29,424 nt of DNA from contig CAZHSC010000044.1 in NCBI GenBank assembly GCA_964534995.1, positions 1 through 29,424 on the forward strand, given 5' to 3'. Numbering within the stretch: the first letter of the stretch is position 1; every line of letters starts with the position of its first letter. Position numbers and translations under genes: made by a program. This stretch comes from JAJTFW01 sp964534995. Lineage in GTDB: Bacteria > Bacteroidota > Bacteroidia > AKYH767-A > OLB10. The notes beneath the pieces are model-generated. The model was not told the origin of the DNA and made no database searches. It saw only the letters and a program-made list of their open reading frames with translations. Shown one piece after another: positions 8,375-17,900 of the stretch.

Positions 8375-9475
8375 ATGGGACTAAAGTGCGGGATCGTAGG
8401 ATTACCCAATGTGGGCAAATCGACCTTATTTAATTGCCTTTCAAATGCGAAAGCTCAGGCTGCCAACTTTCCTTTTTGTACCATTGAACCCAACCTAGGT
8501 GTAATTACCGTACCTGACGAACGATTACATGTGCTTGAAAAGCTGGTGAAACCGCAACGGGTATTGCCCACCACGGTGGAAATTGTGGATATTGCCGGCC
8601 TGGTGAAAGGCGCCAGTAAAGGTGAAGGGCTGGGAAATCAGTTTTTAGGTAATATCCGTGAAACAGACGCTATCCTGCACGTATTACGATGCTTCGAAGA
8701 TCCCAATGTGGTGCACGTTGACGGGAGCGTTAATCCGGTCAGGGACAAAGAAACCATTGACATTGAACTGCAACTGAAGGACCTGGAAACGGTGGTGAAA
8801 CGGATGCAAAAAATAGAAAAACAGGCTAAAGTTGGCGCCGATAAGGAAGCGAAAAAAACATTTGAAGTCTATACTGTCCTTAAGGAACATCTGGAAAAGG
8901 GTCTTTCCGCCAGGTCTGCTCCTTTGACGCAGGATGACTGGAAATATGCTGCAGACCTATGGCTTTTAACCGCAAAACCCGTCATGTATATCTGCAATGT
9001 GGATGAATCATCGGTAGTTAAAGGCAATAAATATGTGGATGCCGTACGTGAAGCTGTGAAGCATGAGGACTCAGAAGTACTGGTGATCGCCGCCGCCATT
9101 GAAGCGGATATAGCGCAGTTGGAGAATTATGAAGACCGCGCCGCTTTTCTCGCGGATTTGGGGCTGAATGAGTCGGGTGTCAGCAAACTTATCAAAGCCG
9201 CCTATCGCCTGTTAAAGCTGGAAACGTATTTTACCGCGGGTGAAAAGGAAGTCCGTGCCTGGACCATCCATGAAGGCATGACCGCGCCACAGGCGGCCGG
9301 AGTCATTCACAGTGATTTTGAAAAAGGCTTCATCAGGGCAGAGGTGATCCACTACAACGATTTTGTGACACTGGGATCTGAACATGCCTGCAAGGAAGCC
9401 GGCAAGTTGAGTATTGAAGGCAAAGAGTACATTGTACAGGACGGTGATGTGATGCACTTCAGGTTTAACGTGTAA
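8375..9475 (+). CDS. ychF: Redox-regulated ATPase YchF (OBG-family)
   Basis: A ribosome-associated P-loop NTPase of the OBG/YchF group that prefers ATP over GTP and has been tied to stress and translation control. The 366 residues match the usual length. The G1 loop GLPNVGKST is at 9-17, the G3 region DIAGLVKGASKGEGLGNQFL follows, and NVDE (208-211) replaces the NKxD of true GTPases, which explains the ATP preference. A coiled-coil stretch and a C-terminal TGS domain (YFTAGEKEVRAWTI onward) complete it. An in-frame extension to 8258 exists, but it is not conserved-looking and spans the promoter, so ATG 8375 is used. It is followed at 78 bases by the YebC-family gene. Confidence 0.95.
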   Translation: MGLKCGIVGLPNVGKSTLFNCLSNAKAQAANFPFCTIEPNLGVITVPDERLHVLEKLVKPQRVLPTTVEIVDIAGLVKGASKGEGLGNQFLGNIRETDAILHVLRCFEDPNVVHVDGSVNPVRDKETIDIELQLKDLETVVKRMQKIEKQAKVGADKEAKKTFEVYTVLKEHLEKGLSARSAPLTQDDWKYAADLWLLTAKPVMYICNVDESSVVKGNKYVDAVREAVKHEDSEVLVIAAAIEADIAQLENYEDRAAFLADLGLNESGVSKLIKAAYRLLKLETYFTAGEKEVRAWTIHEGMTAPQAAGVIHSDFEKGFIRAEVIHYNDFVTLGSEHACKEAGKLSIEGKEYIVQDGDVMHFRFNV

Positions 9476-9553
9476 AAAGAGCAAGCCACAGCAAGTCTTT
9501 GTAAATTAAAAAACAGAAATTTGATCATACCTCCATCAATAAATTAAAAAGAT

Positions 9554-10267
9554 ATGGGACGCGCATTTGAAAAACGTAAACATAAAATGATGGCCAACAA
9601 TGCCAAGGCCTCAAAAGCATTTACAAGGATAGGCAAAGAAATCGCTATTGCGGTGAAGCTGGCCGGACCCAATCCCGACGCGAATCCCCGCTTGCGTATG
9701 GTTTTGCAAAATGCCAAATCCTTCAATATGCCGAAGGACCGTGTGGAGGCTGCCATTCAAAGAGCCGCCAACAAGGATGAAAAGGACCTGGAAGAAGTGG
9801 TATTTGAAGGTTATGGACCCCATGGCATTGCCATTGTGGTTGAAACCGCTACTGACAATAATACCCGCACCGTGGCCAATATCCGTATGCATTTTAACCG
9901 TGGAAATGGAGCCCTGGGCAAAACGGGATCACTGGACTTTCTTTTCGAGCGGAAAGGCATTTTTAAAATTGAAAAAGGCAATCACAGCCTCGATGATCTC
10001 GAACTTGAACTGATCGATTACGGCGCGGAAGAGGTAGCGGAAGAAGAAGACGGAGTATATGTAACTACCTCCTTTACTGATTTTGGTAAGATGCAGAAGG
10101 GAATGGAAGAAAAAGGAATTACCATCAGCAGTGCTGAACTTGACCGGATCCCTTCTAACCTCATTGCCTTAACGAAGGATCAGCAGAAGGAAGTGAACGC
10201 CCTTATTGAAAGACTGGAAGAGGATGATGATGTACAAAATGTTTTTCATAACATGAAGGAAGAATAA
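9554..10267 (+). CDS. YebC/PmpR (TACO1) family translation or transcription factor
   Basis: A 237-residue protein of the YebC/TACO1 family, with the typical start MGRAFEKRKHKMM and the three-domain layout (NNAKASKAFTRIGKEI; EGYGPHGIAIVVE at about 94-106; acidic C-terminus). Members were first described as DNA-binding regulators (PmpR). Later work on the family, including mitochondrial TACO1, points to a role in translation through difficult motifs such as proline runs. The orthologous branch here is not certain, so no symbol is given. The start is the ATG at 9554. It lies behind ychF on the same strand, possibly co-transcribed, and ends at a strong terminator. Confidence 0.92.
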   Translation: MGRAFEKRKHKMMANNAKASKAFTRIGKEIAIAVKLAGPNPDANPRLRMVLQNAKSFNMPKDRVEAAIQRAANKDEKDLEEVVFEGYGPHGIAIVVETATDNNTRTVANIRMHFNRGNGALGKTGSLDFLFERKGIFKIEKGNHSLDDLELELIDYGAEEVAEEEDGVYVTTSFTDFGKMQKGMEEKGITISSAELDRIPSNLIALTKDQQKEVNALIERLEEDDDVQNVFHNMKEE

Positions 10268-10285
10268 TTTCCCTTATCAGCCAAC

Positions 10286-10316
10286 AAAACGCCGCTTGTG
10301 AACAAGCGGCGTTTTT
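10286..10316. terminator. Strong bidirectional intrinsic terminator
   Basis: A 13-pair perfect stem (arms 10286-10298 and 10303-10315) with a TGAA loop is followed by a T-run on the plus strand. On the minus strand the arm ends in TTTT. It lies between the convergent YebC-family and metalloprotease genes and can serve both. Confidence 0.9.
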
Positions 10317-10334
10317 GCTTGAAGACAACTCTCT

Positions 10335-13300
10335 TTATTGTGAAAGAATAAAATTGGTGACCGCAGTTATCAGGACCGGATTTTTACTCCATGTTTCGAG
10401 GGAATTCCGGTGCCGGAATACCAGGTAAAAGGAAGAGCCGATCAAAGTACCTGGTAGTGTAAGTGTACCCTGGCCCTGTAGATTCAAAGCGACGGTGGAG
10501 GAATGAACCACCGTATAGGGTGCGGTTGCCTGACGCAACTCAACACTAACGGTATCACTCACTCCCGGTGCGCTCACGCTTTCCATTTGATTGGTAATGG
10601 AATTATAAAATCCTTCTATCAGCAGGGTGAAGTTTAATGCTGCCGTAGTATTGACCGTAAACAAAGCAGGGGCATTCACAGTTCCACATTGTGTAGATAC
10701 CGATAATAAACCGGTAGTAGCACCTGGGGGAATCGTGGCTGTAATTTGTCCGTCATTCACTACCGTATAGGTTGCAGAAGCCCCGTTGAAAGCTACATTG
10801 GTAGCGCCGGTAAATCCTGATCCGGAAATAACAACCATGCTTCCAATACTTCCTGAAGGTGGTGCTACAGCGGAAATGAGCGGAGCGCTGAGGATGGTTA
10901 CTGATACCGAATTGGAGCTGACAGAGCAGGACGACACAAGATACGGGAAAGTAATGCTCCAGTTGTTGATGGTACCTATATCTGTTGAGAAGCGGTCATA
11001 CACTCGTAAACGCCATGTGCCGTTAGGAATTAGCGAACCGGAACCCAAAGCAGTAAAAGAAGTCAGGCTTGTGGAGAGTCCGGTACATCCCGAAACAGAA
11101 AATAGTGAAGACCAGGGCTTGAATAAACCGGTATAGGGAGCACCGCTGCCCGGAATCTGGGTGGCGCCTGAATCGGCAATTACCGTATTGGTGAAATTAT
11201 CTCCACCATTAGACGTATTACCAGTTTGATCACTTATTCCCAGTCTTGCCCCGGAGGGTGACTCCAGAAAAATATCAAGATCGCCCAGATAAGTATGTGT
11301 AATATTCATGCTTATATAAATGCCTGCACTGCGAACCGGAAATTGATATCCGCTCACCACAATGTCACTACTTCCCCCGGTACAGGAATTATCGGGTATG
11401 GAAACAGCCCCTGTACTGTTAAATGATTGCATGGCTACCGGAATGATATTGGCCACCACGTCATAATTCCCGGAAACGGAGGCCACATAAAATGTATCCG
11501 TGGCTCCGGCTATAAGGGCACCATCTTTACGCCATTGATACTGCACACCCGCCTGCGGGCTGAAGCTAAGCGTAACAGTGGAAGGTACACAAACTGTTGT
11601 GGAGCCGGATGCGGTAATCACCGGTGCTGCAGGCGCCGGCTGAACAGTAACCGCCAAAGCGGAGGACGTACCCATACCGCAGCTATTGGTACCGCTAACG
11701 GATATGTTTCCGGAAGTGGCGCCGGCACTGAAATTAACCGTGATGGTATTTGTTCCCGCACCGGCAACTATACTCCCGCCGGAAGGGAGCGTCCAGGTGT
11801 AGGTTGCGGCATTCGCAATGGCCGGCACCGAATAAACTGCTCCTGCAGATCCCTGACACACCGATGAGGGTCCGGTGATCATACCCGCTGAAGCCGGCAG
11901 GAGGTTTACCGTCACGTTGAGTGGACTTGAAGTGACGCCGGTGCTGCAACCATTAAAGGGGGTTACTATGATGGCTCCTGATACCGCAACTGCCGACGCG
12001 GAAACTGTAACCGAATTGCTGGTACTCCCGGCGGTTATCGTAAAACCTGTGGGAAAAGACCAGGAATAGGAGTTGGCATTGGTGACAGCAGGTATTGAAT
12101 AGACCAGCCCGGATTGCCCCTGACAAACACTCAAGGTACCGGAAATAATGCCGGCCGCACCCACCGTACTGAAGATGCTGAGGTTGGTGGCATTATCGGT
12201 TCCGGTGATGGCAGGATTCGATGAAACGACACGTACTCTGTATCCGCTTCCCTGAATCGTACCACCGGGGATGGTGCAGGTGATGGTTCCGCTCGCCGAC
12301 GTAGAGCTAAGCGTACCAATATTTACCGGGGCGGCAAAGGAACCGCTGCTGTTAGATAACTGTGCCGTATAAATATTGCCACTGTTGGCAGGGCCATCGC
12401 CTGTAAAAGCCACAGGCAGGCTCAGTCCGGCACAGATGGGAGCGGTGTTGACCGGATCCGTATTTAGCACTGACAATACAGAAGAACCGGACTGTATGGA
12501 AAAGTTGACATTCGAAATATCAAAAAAGATATTACCCAGGGCCTGCACTCGCACGCGGGCAGTGGTGGTAATATTGGCAGGCACAGTAATCACTTCCGAC
12601 CCATCGTTAGGGGTAGAGGCGAGAAGCGTAACCGGATAGGTATAGCCCCCATCCGTGGAAAGCAGAATGGAAACGCTGGTACAACTGATGGGTGCCAGGT
12701 TGGTACCGGACACGTTCCAGGTAACGGTAGCCGGCTGCCCCGATGTCCAGGTCAGAGCTGTATTGGGAGCAGTTACACTGAAAGGAGTGGTAGTATTGAT
12801 CACATTTACGCGTATGGTATCATCCGGATGCATTACCCCTCCCCCACCTATACGGTTATCCCTAACCGTTATACGAAACTTCAGCGTACGGGCGTAAGAT
12901 GGCAGAATTTCACCGATGGTGGTGCTATTATTTACAATATCGGAAATCTTAGGAAAGGTACGTGTTCCGGATGTAACCGGAGGGAAAGGCCGGAAAATCG
13001 GGGCGTCACCCACGGGGGCATTCCAGTTACCCGAAGCGCCAAGGTCGTACTCCTCCCAGCTGTATGTTAATGCGTCGCCGTTAGCATCCGTCCCGCTGGC
13101 TGTTAACTCAAATGGCGTTTGAAAAGGAATGGTATAATTCAATCCGGCAGGTGTCGCAACCGGCGGCGTATTTCCCGTGGGTATGGCCGTAGGGCATGTG
13201 TTTCCGCTACCGGTAGTGATATAGCTTGTAATCTGATCGAAACTGTAGGTGTGGAAATAGGCAATGCTGTTAGGCGCCAGGTCATTGGTACCGCAAATTC

Positions 13301-14471
13301 CTGCATAGGCCATGATGGTAATTCCGCTGCCGGGTTCAAAGGCGGCCGAAGCGCTGCGGTTACCGCTGCAGGAGCCGGAAGATGCATTAAAGGTATGCGA
13401 CCCGCCAAACTGATGTCCCATTTCATGGGCTACGTAATCAATGTCAAAAGCATCGCCAACCGGGCTGCCGGAACCGGTAACACCACCCGCCTTATTTGAA
13501 GTACAGGGTACACCCAGGTAGGCAACACCACCACCGCCGGTGCTGAAGACGTGCCCTATATCATAATTAGCGCTTCCGATCACGCTGTTGCAGGTGCTTA
13601 TGTTCTGTCCCAGCATGGTGGAGCCATTATTATTGGTATATGGATCTGTGGAGGCATTGGTATAAATCAGCAGGGTATCGTTGGGGATGAGGGTCATCCT
13701 CACGGCAACTTCCGATTCATACACCCCGTTAACACGGTTCATTGTGGCCACCATTCCCGCAAGTGCCCCTGCTTTGGTACCTCCATAATAAGCGGCATAT
13801 TCGCCGGTGCAGGCAAGGGCCAGCCGGTAATTACGCAGTGTGGTACCATGTGAACGGTTGGCAACACCGGCAGCCAAAGGAGAAAAAGTTCTTCCTTTAT
13901 TCGAAAATCCATCATCCGTTTCGCAGGCAAATGCGGCATAGGGCTTAAAATCTTTTTTAAAATACACTATATAATCCAGGCTTCTTTTAGGTTCCCAGGG
14001 GTCAATAAAAACAGTTCCATCCGGAGATAAAATCATCCCATGAAAACCAAGGGGAGAAATACTGACTTTTAAGATAGCCGCGGGGTTATCAGTACCCTGT
14101 CCGGAATAGGTCTTTATATCCGGAAAAGCGTTGGCAAGCGCGGGATGCATTACCTGTGATTCTACCATTTTGAAAGATTCCACACGTCCGTCAGGCATCG
14201 GTACCTGCAGCAATACCTGGCTATGAGCAGCGGCGGAAGTAAACTCCATGGGAGCATTTTGCAGTACTTGCTTCAGTGCAGGCAAATGCAGGGAATAAGC
14301 TTTGAAATTTTCCGGATAAGCGTAACGCGGGGGGGCGGAGGCATACCTTGTAGCGTCCCATTCCTGCCAATATGATTTTTCTGATTTGGCTGTACTGACG
14401 ATGGATTGCAGCAGCAATATGCCAATCGTACACAAACACAGTACAAGCCTCCTTATTTCATTCTTAACCAT
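10335..14471 (-). CDS. Secreted zinc metalloprotease (reprolysin-like) with Ig-like, P-domain and IPT modules; C-terminus apparently truncated
   Basis: A secreted protease of 1378 residues from the ATG at 14471, which opens into a signal peptide (MVKNEIRR, then a hydrophobic run). In-frame ATG codons at 14501 and 14570 only add sequence before it. A pro-region (about 30-180) precedes the metzincin catalytic domain: HEMGHQFGGSH at 349-359 (three zinc His, catalytic Glu350) and Met-turn MAYAG at 387-391. Ig/PKD-like modules follow (about 433-680), then two copies of a roughly 85-residue module that also occurs in the 14950 gene. Next are a proprotein-convertase P-domain (about 1013-1175), an IPT/TIG domain (about 1193-1270) and a segment with IEGFYN and FRHRNSLETWS. 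The chain stops at NPVLITAVTNFILSQ. No T9SS type A or B domain is present, although homologues I recall continue further. Secretion route is therefore unclear. Confidence 0.88.
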   Translation of the reverse strand: MVKNEIRRLVLCLCTIGILLLQSIVSTAKSEKSYWQEWDATRYASAPPRYAYPENFKAYSLHLPALKQVLQNAPMEFTSAAAHSQVLLQVPMPDGRVESFKMVESQVMHPALANAFPDIKTYSGQGTDNPAAILKVSISPLGFHGMILSPDGTVFIDPWEPKRSLDYIVYFKKDFKPYAAFACETDDGFSNKGRTFSPLAAGVANRSHGTTLRNYRLALACTGEYAAYYGGTKAGALAGMVATMNRVNGVYESEVAVRMTLIPNDTLLIYTNASTDPYTNNNGSTMLGQNISTCNSVIGSANYDIGHVFSTGGGGVAYLGVPCTSNKAGGVTGSGSPVGDAFDIDYVAHEMGHQFGGSHTFNASSGSCSGNRSASAAFEPGSGITIMAYAGICGTNDLAPNSIAYFHTYSFDQITSYITTGSGNTCPTAIPTGNTPPVATPAGLNYTIPFQTPFELTASGTDANGDALTYSWEEYDLGASGNWNAPVGDAPIFRPFPPVTSGTRTFPKISDIVNNSTTIGEILPSYARTLKFRITVRDNRIGGGGVMHPDDTIRVNVINTTTPFSVTAPNTALTWTSGQPATVTWNVSGTNLAPISCTSVSILLSTDGGYTYPVTLLASTPNDGSEVITVPANITTTARVRVQALGNIFFDISNVNFSIQSGSSVLSVLNTDPVNTAPICAGLSLPVAFTGDGPANSGNIYTAQLSNSSGSFAAPVNIGTLSSTSASGTITCTIPGGTIQGSGYRVRVVSSNPAITGTDNATNLSIFSTVGAAGIISGTLSVCQGQSGLVYSIPAVTNANSYSWSFPTGFTITAGSTSNSVTVSASAVAVSGAIIVTPFNGCSTGVTSSPLNVTVNLLPASAGMITGPSSVCQGSAGAVYSVPAIANAATYTWTLPSGGSIVAGAGTNTITVNFSAGATSGNISVSGTNSCGMGTSSALAVTVQPAPAAPVITASGSTTVCVPSTVTLSFSPQAGVQYQWRKDGALIAGATDTFYVASVSGNYDVVANIIPVAMQSFNSTGAVSIPDNSCTGGSSDIVVSGYQFPVRSAGIYISMNITHTYLGDLDIFLESPSGARLGISDQTGNTSNGGDNFTNTVIADSGATQIPGSGAPYTGLFKPWSSLFSVSGCTGLSTSLTSFTALGSGSLIPNGTWRLRVYDRFSTDIGTINNWSITFPYLVSSCSVSSNSVSVTILSAPLISAVAPPSGSIGSMVVISGSGFTGATNVAFNGASATYTVVNDGQITATIPPGATTGLLSVSTQCGTVNAPALFTVNTTAALNFTLLIEGFYNSITNQMESVSAPGVSDTVSVELRQATAPYTVVHSSTVALNLQGQGTLTLPGTLIGSSFYLVFRHRNSLETWSKNPVLITAVTNFILSQ

Positions 14472-14788
14472 AAACAGGTTTTTATTTAAGACGTTTACCA
14501 TAATCAATCTATCAATTGAAGCGGGGAATATGTCCTGCGTATATAAAAAGCGGAACCTACAACCATGCAAGGTAAAAACAAATACCCATTCAAGTCAAGT
14601 AAAATATGAAAATATTTAAGGAAACAACCTGACCCTTACATTATCCACCTATAATTTTTAACCGTTCGCCAAACAGTTGAAAAAAAAAGAAGCCTTCTTT
14701 GTAAATTCGGTAAGGTGAAAATCAAATAATTGCATTCAGGCCAATTAACAATGAGATAAAAATCAATTCACAATAGTTAAATAATCCC

Positions 14789-14818
14789 TTGCAATTGTCA
14801 TAAGAAGTCATATATTTG
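14789..14818 (+). promoter_or_regulatory. Consensus Bacteroidetes promoter for the 1516-residue surface protein
   Basis: TTG at 14789-14791, a 19-base spacer, and TATATTTG at 14811-14818 match the Bacteroidetes sigma-A consensus TTG-N17-23-TAnnTTTG in every defined base. It is the best promoter seen in the window. Transcription would start near 14823, leaving a leader of about 125-130 bases before the ATG at 14950. Confidence 0.7.
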
Positions 14819-14824
14819 TTTTTG

Positions 14825-14926
14825 ATGAAAAGTGTAAAAAAACGGGATCTCTTTCTAACTAGGGAAAACACATTTCCGGGAGTTAAATTACGATCAGTCA
14901 TTACAAATTCCATAGATTATAATTAA
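14825..14926 (+). other. Possible 33-codon leader open reading frame
   Basis: ATG at 14825 opens a 33-codon frame (starts MKSVKKRDLFLTREN, ends SIDYN, TAA at 14924-14926) lying wholly inside the predicted leader. Its ATG is at or next to the predicted transcription start. There is no recognised family and no clear ribosome binding site. In AT-rich sequence a frame this short can arise by chance. Confidence 0.25.
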
Positions 14927-14949
14927 AATCTAACAATAAAATAAACAAC

Positions 14950-17900
14950 ATGAAAAACAAAAATTACGCAAGTATGTCAGAGAAGCTCTTCACAAGGAGT
15001 TTCAAGACGTGGTGTGTAGCTGTTATGCTGTTACTTCTTAATGGAGGACATCTTATAGCTCAAATTGCCACAATTGGTGCGGGAGTTAACGCCGGTTCGA
15101 CTGGTTCAAATGCTGGACCAATTTACCGCTCCACATCCTCCAGTTCATTTGACTTCTCCAAGCAAGTCTATTTGTACACAGCAGCTGAACTTTCAGCTGC
15201 CGGAATCAATCCGGGTGACAATATTACCTCGGTAGCCTGGAACAAATCTAATGCATTTGGAACTGCAGCTACCAATTTTGTAAGTATCTGGAGAGTCTAT
15301 ATGGAAAACACAACTGCTGTACCGGGACCAAGCTGGAGTAGCTCTAATTTTGCGACTCAGGTTGCAACAGCCACTTTAGTTTATAACAACCCTGCACAAG
15401 TTATTCCAACAACCATCGGGTATGTTACATTAACATTTGGTGCACCCTTCATTTATACCGGAGGTAATCTTATGATTGCTTCTGACTGGGATTGTTCTTT
15501 GTTTGCAGGCAGCCCAACTACCGGTGGTTTTGCCTGGAGAAATGATAATATCAGTAACGTAACTTTCGGAGGTTCCAATTCAACTTCCACTATTACGATG
15601 TCCCTCCAATCGCTTCGTCCTCAGATTCAAATTGGCTACTCGGCCGGAGCTCCCTGCTCCGGACAACCTAATCCTGGAAACACCATTGCAAGTGCTGCCA
15701 GCGTATGTACCGGTTCATCGGTTAACCTGAGCCTTCAGAATTCTACCTCCGGCTCCGGTGTTTCTTATCAATGGCAGGAATCCGATGACAATGCCACCTG
15801 GAATAACTTCGGTTCCAGCAGCCCATCCGCTTCTTATGTTATGGGTGCAACTACCAAGTATTTCCAGTGCATCGTTACCTGTTCAGGAGATCCAAACCCC
15901 GGCATTTCCAATTCCGTGCAGGTAGATGTTAATCCTTTCTACAACTGTTACTGTGCGTCCAATGCCACTTACTCTGCAGATACCAAAATTGACACGGTTG
16001 AATTAGGTTCGCTATATAACGGCTCTTCACCCACAGCATGTGAAACTTATACCAATTATACATCCGTACCTGCTCCCACTATCTATTTCAATACCCTGCA
16101 ATCCATCCGTGTCAGAAACGGTTCCTGTTCAGGCAACCATTATGGCGCTTATGTAGCGGTGTTCATTGATATCAACCAGGATGGTGCTTATGCCGATCCG
16201 GCTGAAAGGGTAGCTTCTTACAACACCACAACAGCTTTAAACTCCGTTCCTGTAATGAATTTCACGATACCTTCCGGAGGTCCTACAGGATTAACCGGCA
16301 TGCGTGTGATATTAAAGGAAAGTTCTGCCATTACCGCTTGCGGAACCTATACTTATGGTGAAACGGAAGATTACCTGGTAGATCTGCAAAATGAACCTCC
16401 CTGTATTGATCCTCCCACTGCCGGCTCTGCCAATTCCAACATCACCCAGTTCTGTAATACGTCCACTGCAAACGTTAACCTGTCTTTGTCAGGAACTTCC
16501 GGCGGAACCGGACAGACTTACCAGTGGCAGTACTCTTATGATGATGTGGACTATTTTGATATTGGTGGTGCCACTACTGCTTCATGGACAGAAAACGGTG
16601 TTGCCGTTTCTACCTACTTCCGTTGCAATGTAACCTGTGGTACAACAGTACCTTCTTCTTCAGTATTTGTACAGGCAGTTCCTCCTCCTTCAGCAGGAAC
16701 TATCACCGGACCTGCTTCCGCCTACGCCAGCCAGGCTGCTTCTTACAGTAGCGGTACGGCAACCGGAAATTTACAGTGGATTGCCCGTTTACAACCCAGC
16801 ACAACCTGGCTATTGGTTCCGGGCGGCACCAGTGACCCTCAGAATATTTTCTTCGGATCACTCGGCACATGGGAAGTACGTTTGGTAGCTTCTGTTAACG
16901 GATGCACAAACGATAGTTCGAACATCGTTACAACCGTGGTTACTATTCAAAATGATAACGTATGCGATGCAATTCCGGTTAACATCGGTTTGAACGGACC
17001 ATACACGAACGTTGGTGCAACAACAGAAGCGGGTGAAGTAGTGCCTCCTGCTACTGGTTGTAATACAAATAATGGCTGGTGTCTTCTTGGAATCAGTAAT
17101 TCAGTGTGGTATACCTTCACCGTACCAACAGGTGGTTCAGGCCGCTATGGTATTGCTCTTCCGGGTTGGGATAGCCAGGTGGCCATCTATTCTGCAAGTG
17201 CCTGTGGCGATTTGTTATCAGGAGCAGCTACCTTACTTGCTGCTAATGATGACTCCTCAGGATCTCCCTATAATGCTTATGTAAGAGCACATTGTTTAAC
17301 ACCCGGTCAGACCTATTATATTCAGGTGGATGGTTATGGAACTACAACCAATTCTGCCTTCGGACTTCGAATCGATGATTTAGGTCCTGCTGATCCTTCT
17401 TTCGCGGTATTACCAGCTCAGGTTTGTGAAAATGCTGCTTCCATTAATTTAGTACCTGCTGTTGCCGGCGGTACTTTCTCCGGTCCCGGTGTAACAGGAA
17501 ATTCATTTAGCCCTGCATCAGCTGGCGCGGGTATCCATACTATCACTTATACTTTAGGTGGTTTAGATAATTGCTATAGTTCATCCCAAACAGTTGAAGT
17601 AGTTACTCCTACTTTCACTTATTATGCAGATACTGACAACGATACTTATGGGAATGCAAGTGTAAGTATCCTAAATTGCGAATTAACTGCTCCTGCCGGA
17701 TATACTTCTGATGCTACTGATTGTGACGACTCTAATGCTTCAATTAACCCTGCTGCTACCGAAATTTGCAACTCGATTGATGATAACTGCGATGGTACTA
17801 CTGACGAAGGATTTGATGTTGACGGTGACGGTTACACTTCCTGTGGCGGTGACTGTAATGACAATGATAACACCGTAAATCCTGGCGCTTCTGAGGTATG

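Larger units (their letters stand above)
14472..14949. other. Divergent intergenic region, promoter and leader
   Basis: A 478-base AT-rich gap between the divergent metalloprotease and 1516-residue protein genes. It holds the plus-strand promoter at 14789-14818, a leader of about 130 bases and a 33-codon open frame inside that leader. A weak TACCTTGC on the minus strand (14574-14567) might serve the metalloprotease. No RNA gene or terminator was recognised. Confidence 0.6.

Noticed and set aside
14722..14913. 63-codon minus-strand frame in the divergent intergenic region
   Set aside because: It covers the promoter and leader of the 1516-residue protein gene, resembles no family and has AT-rich chance composition.
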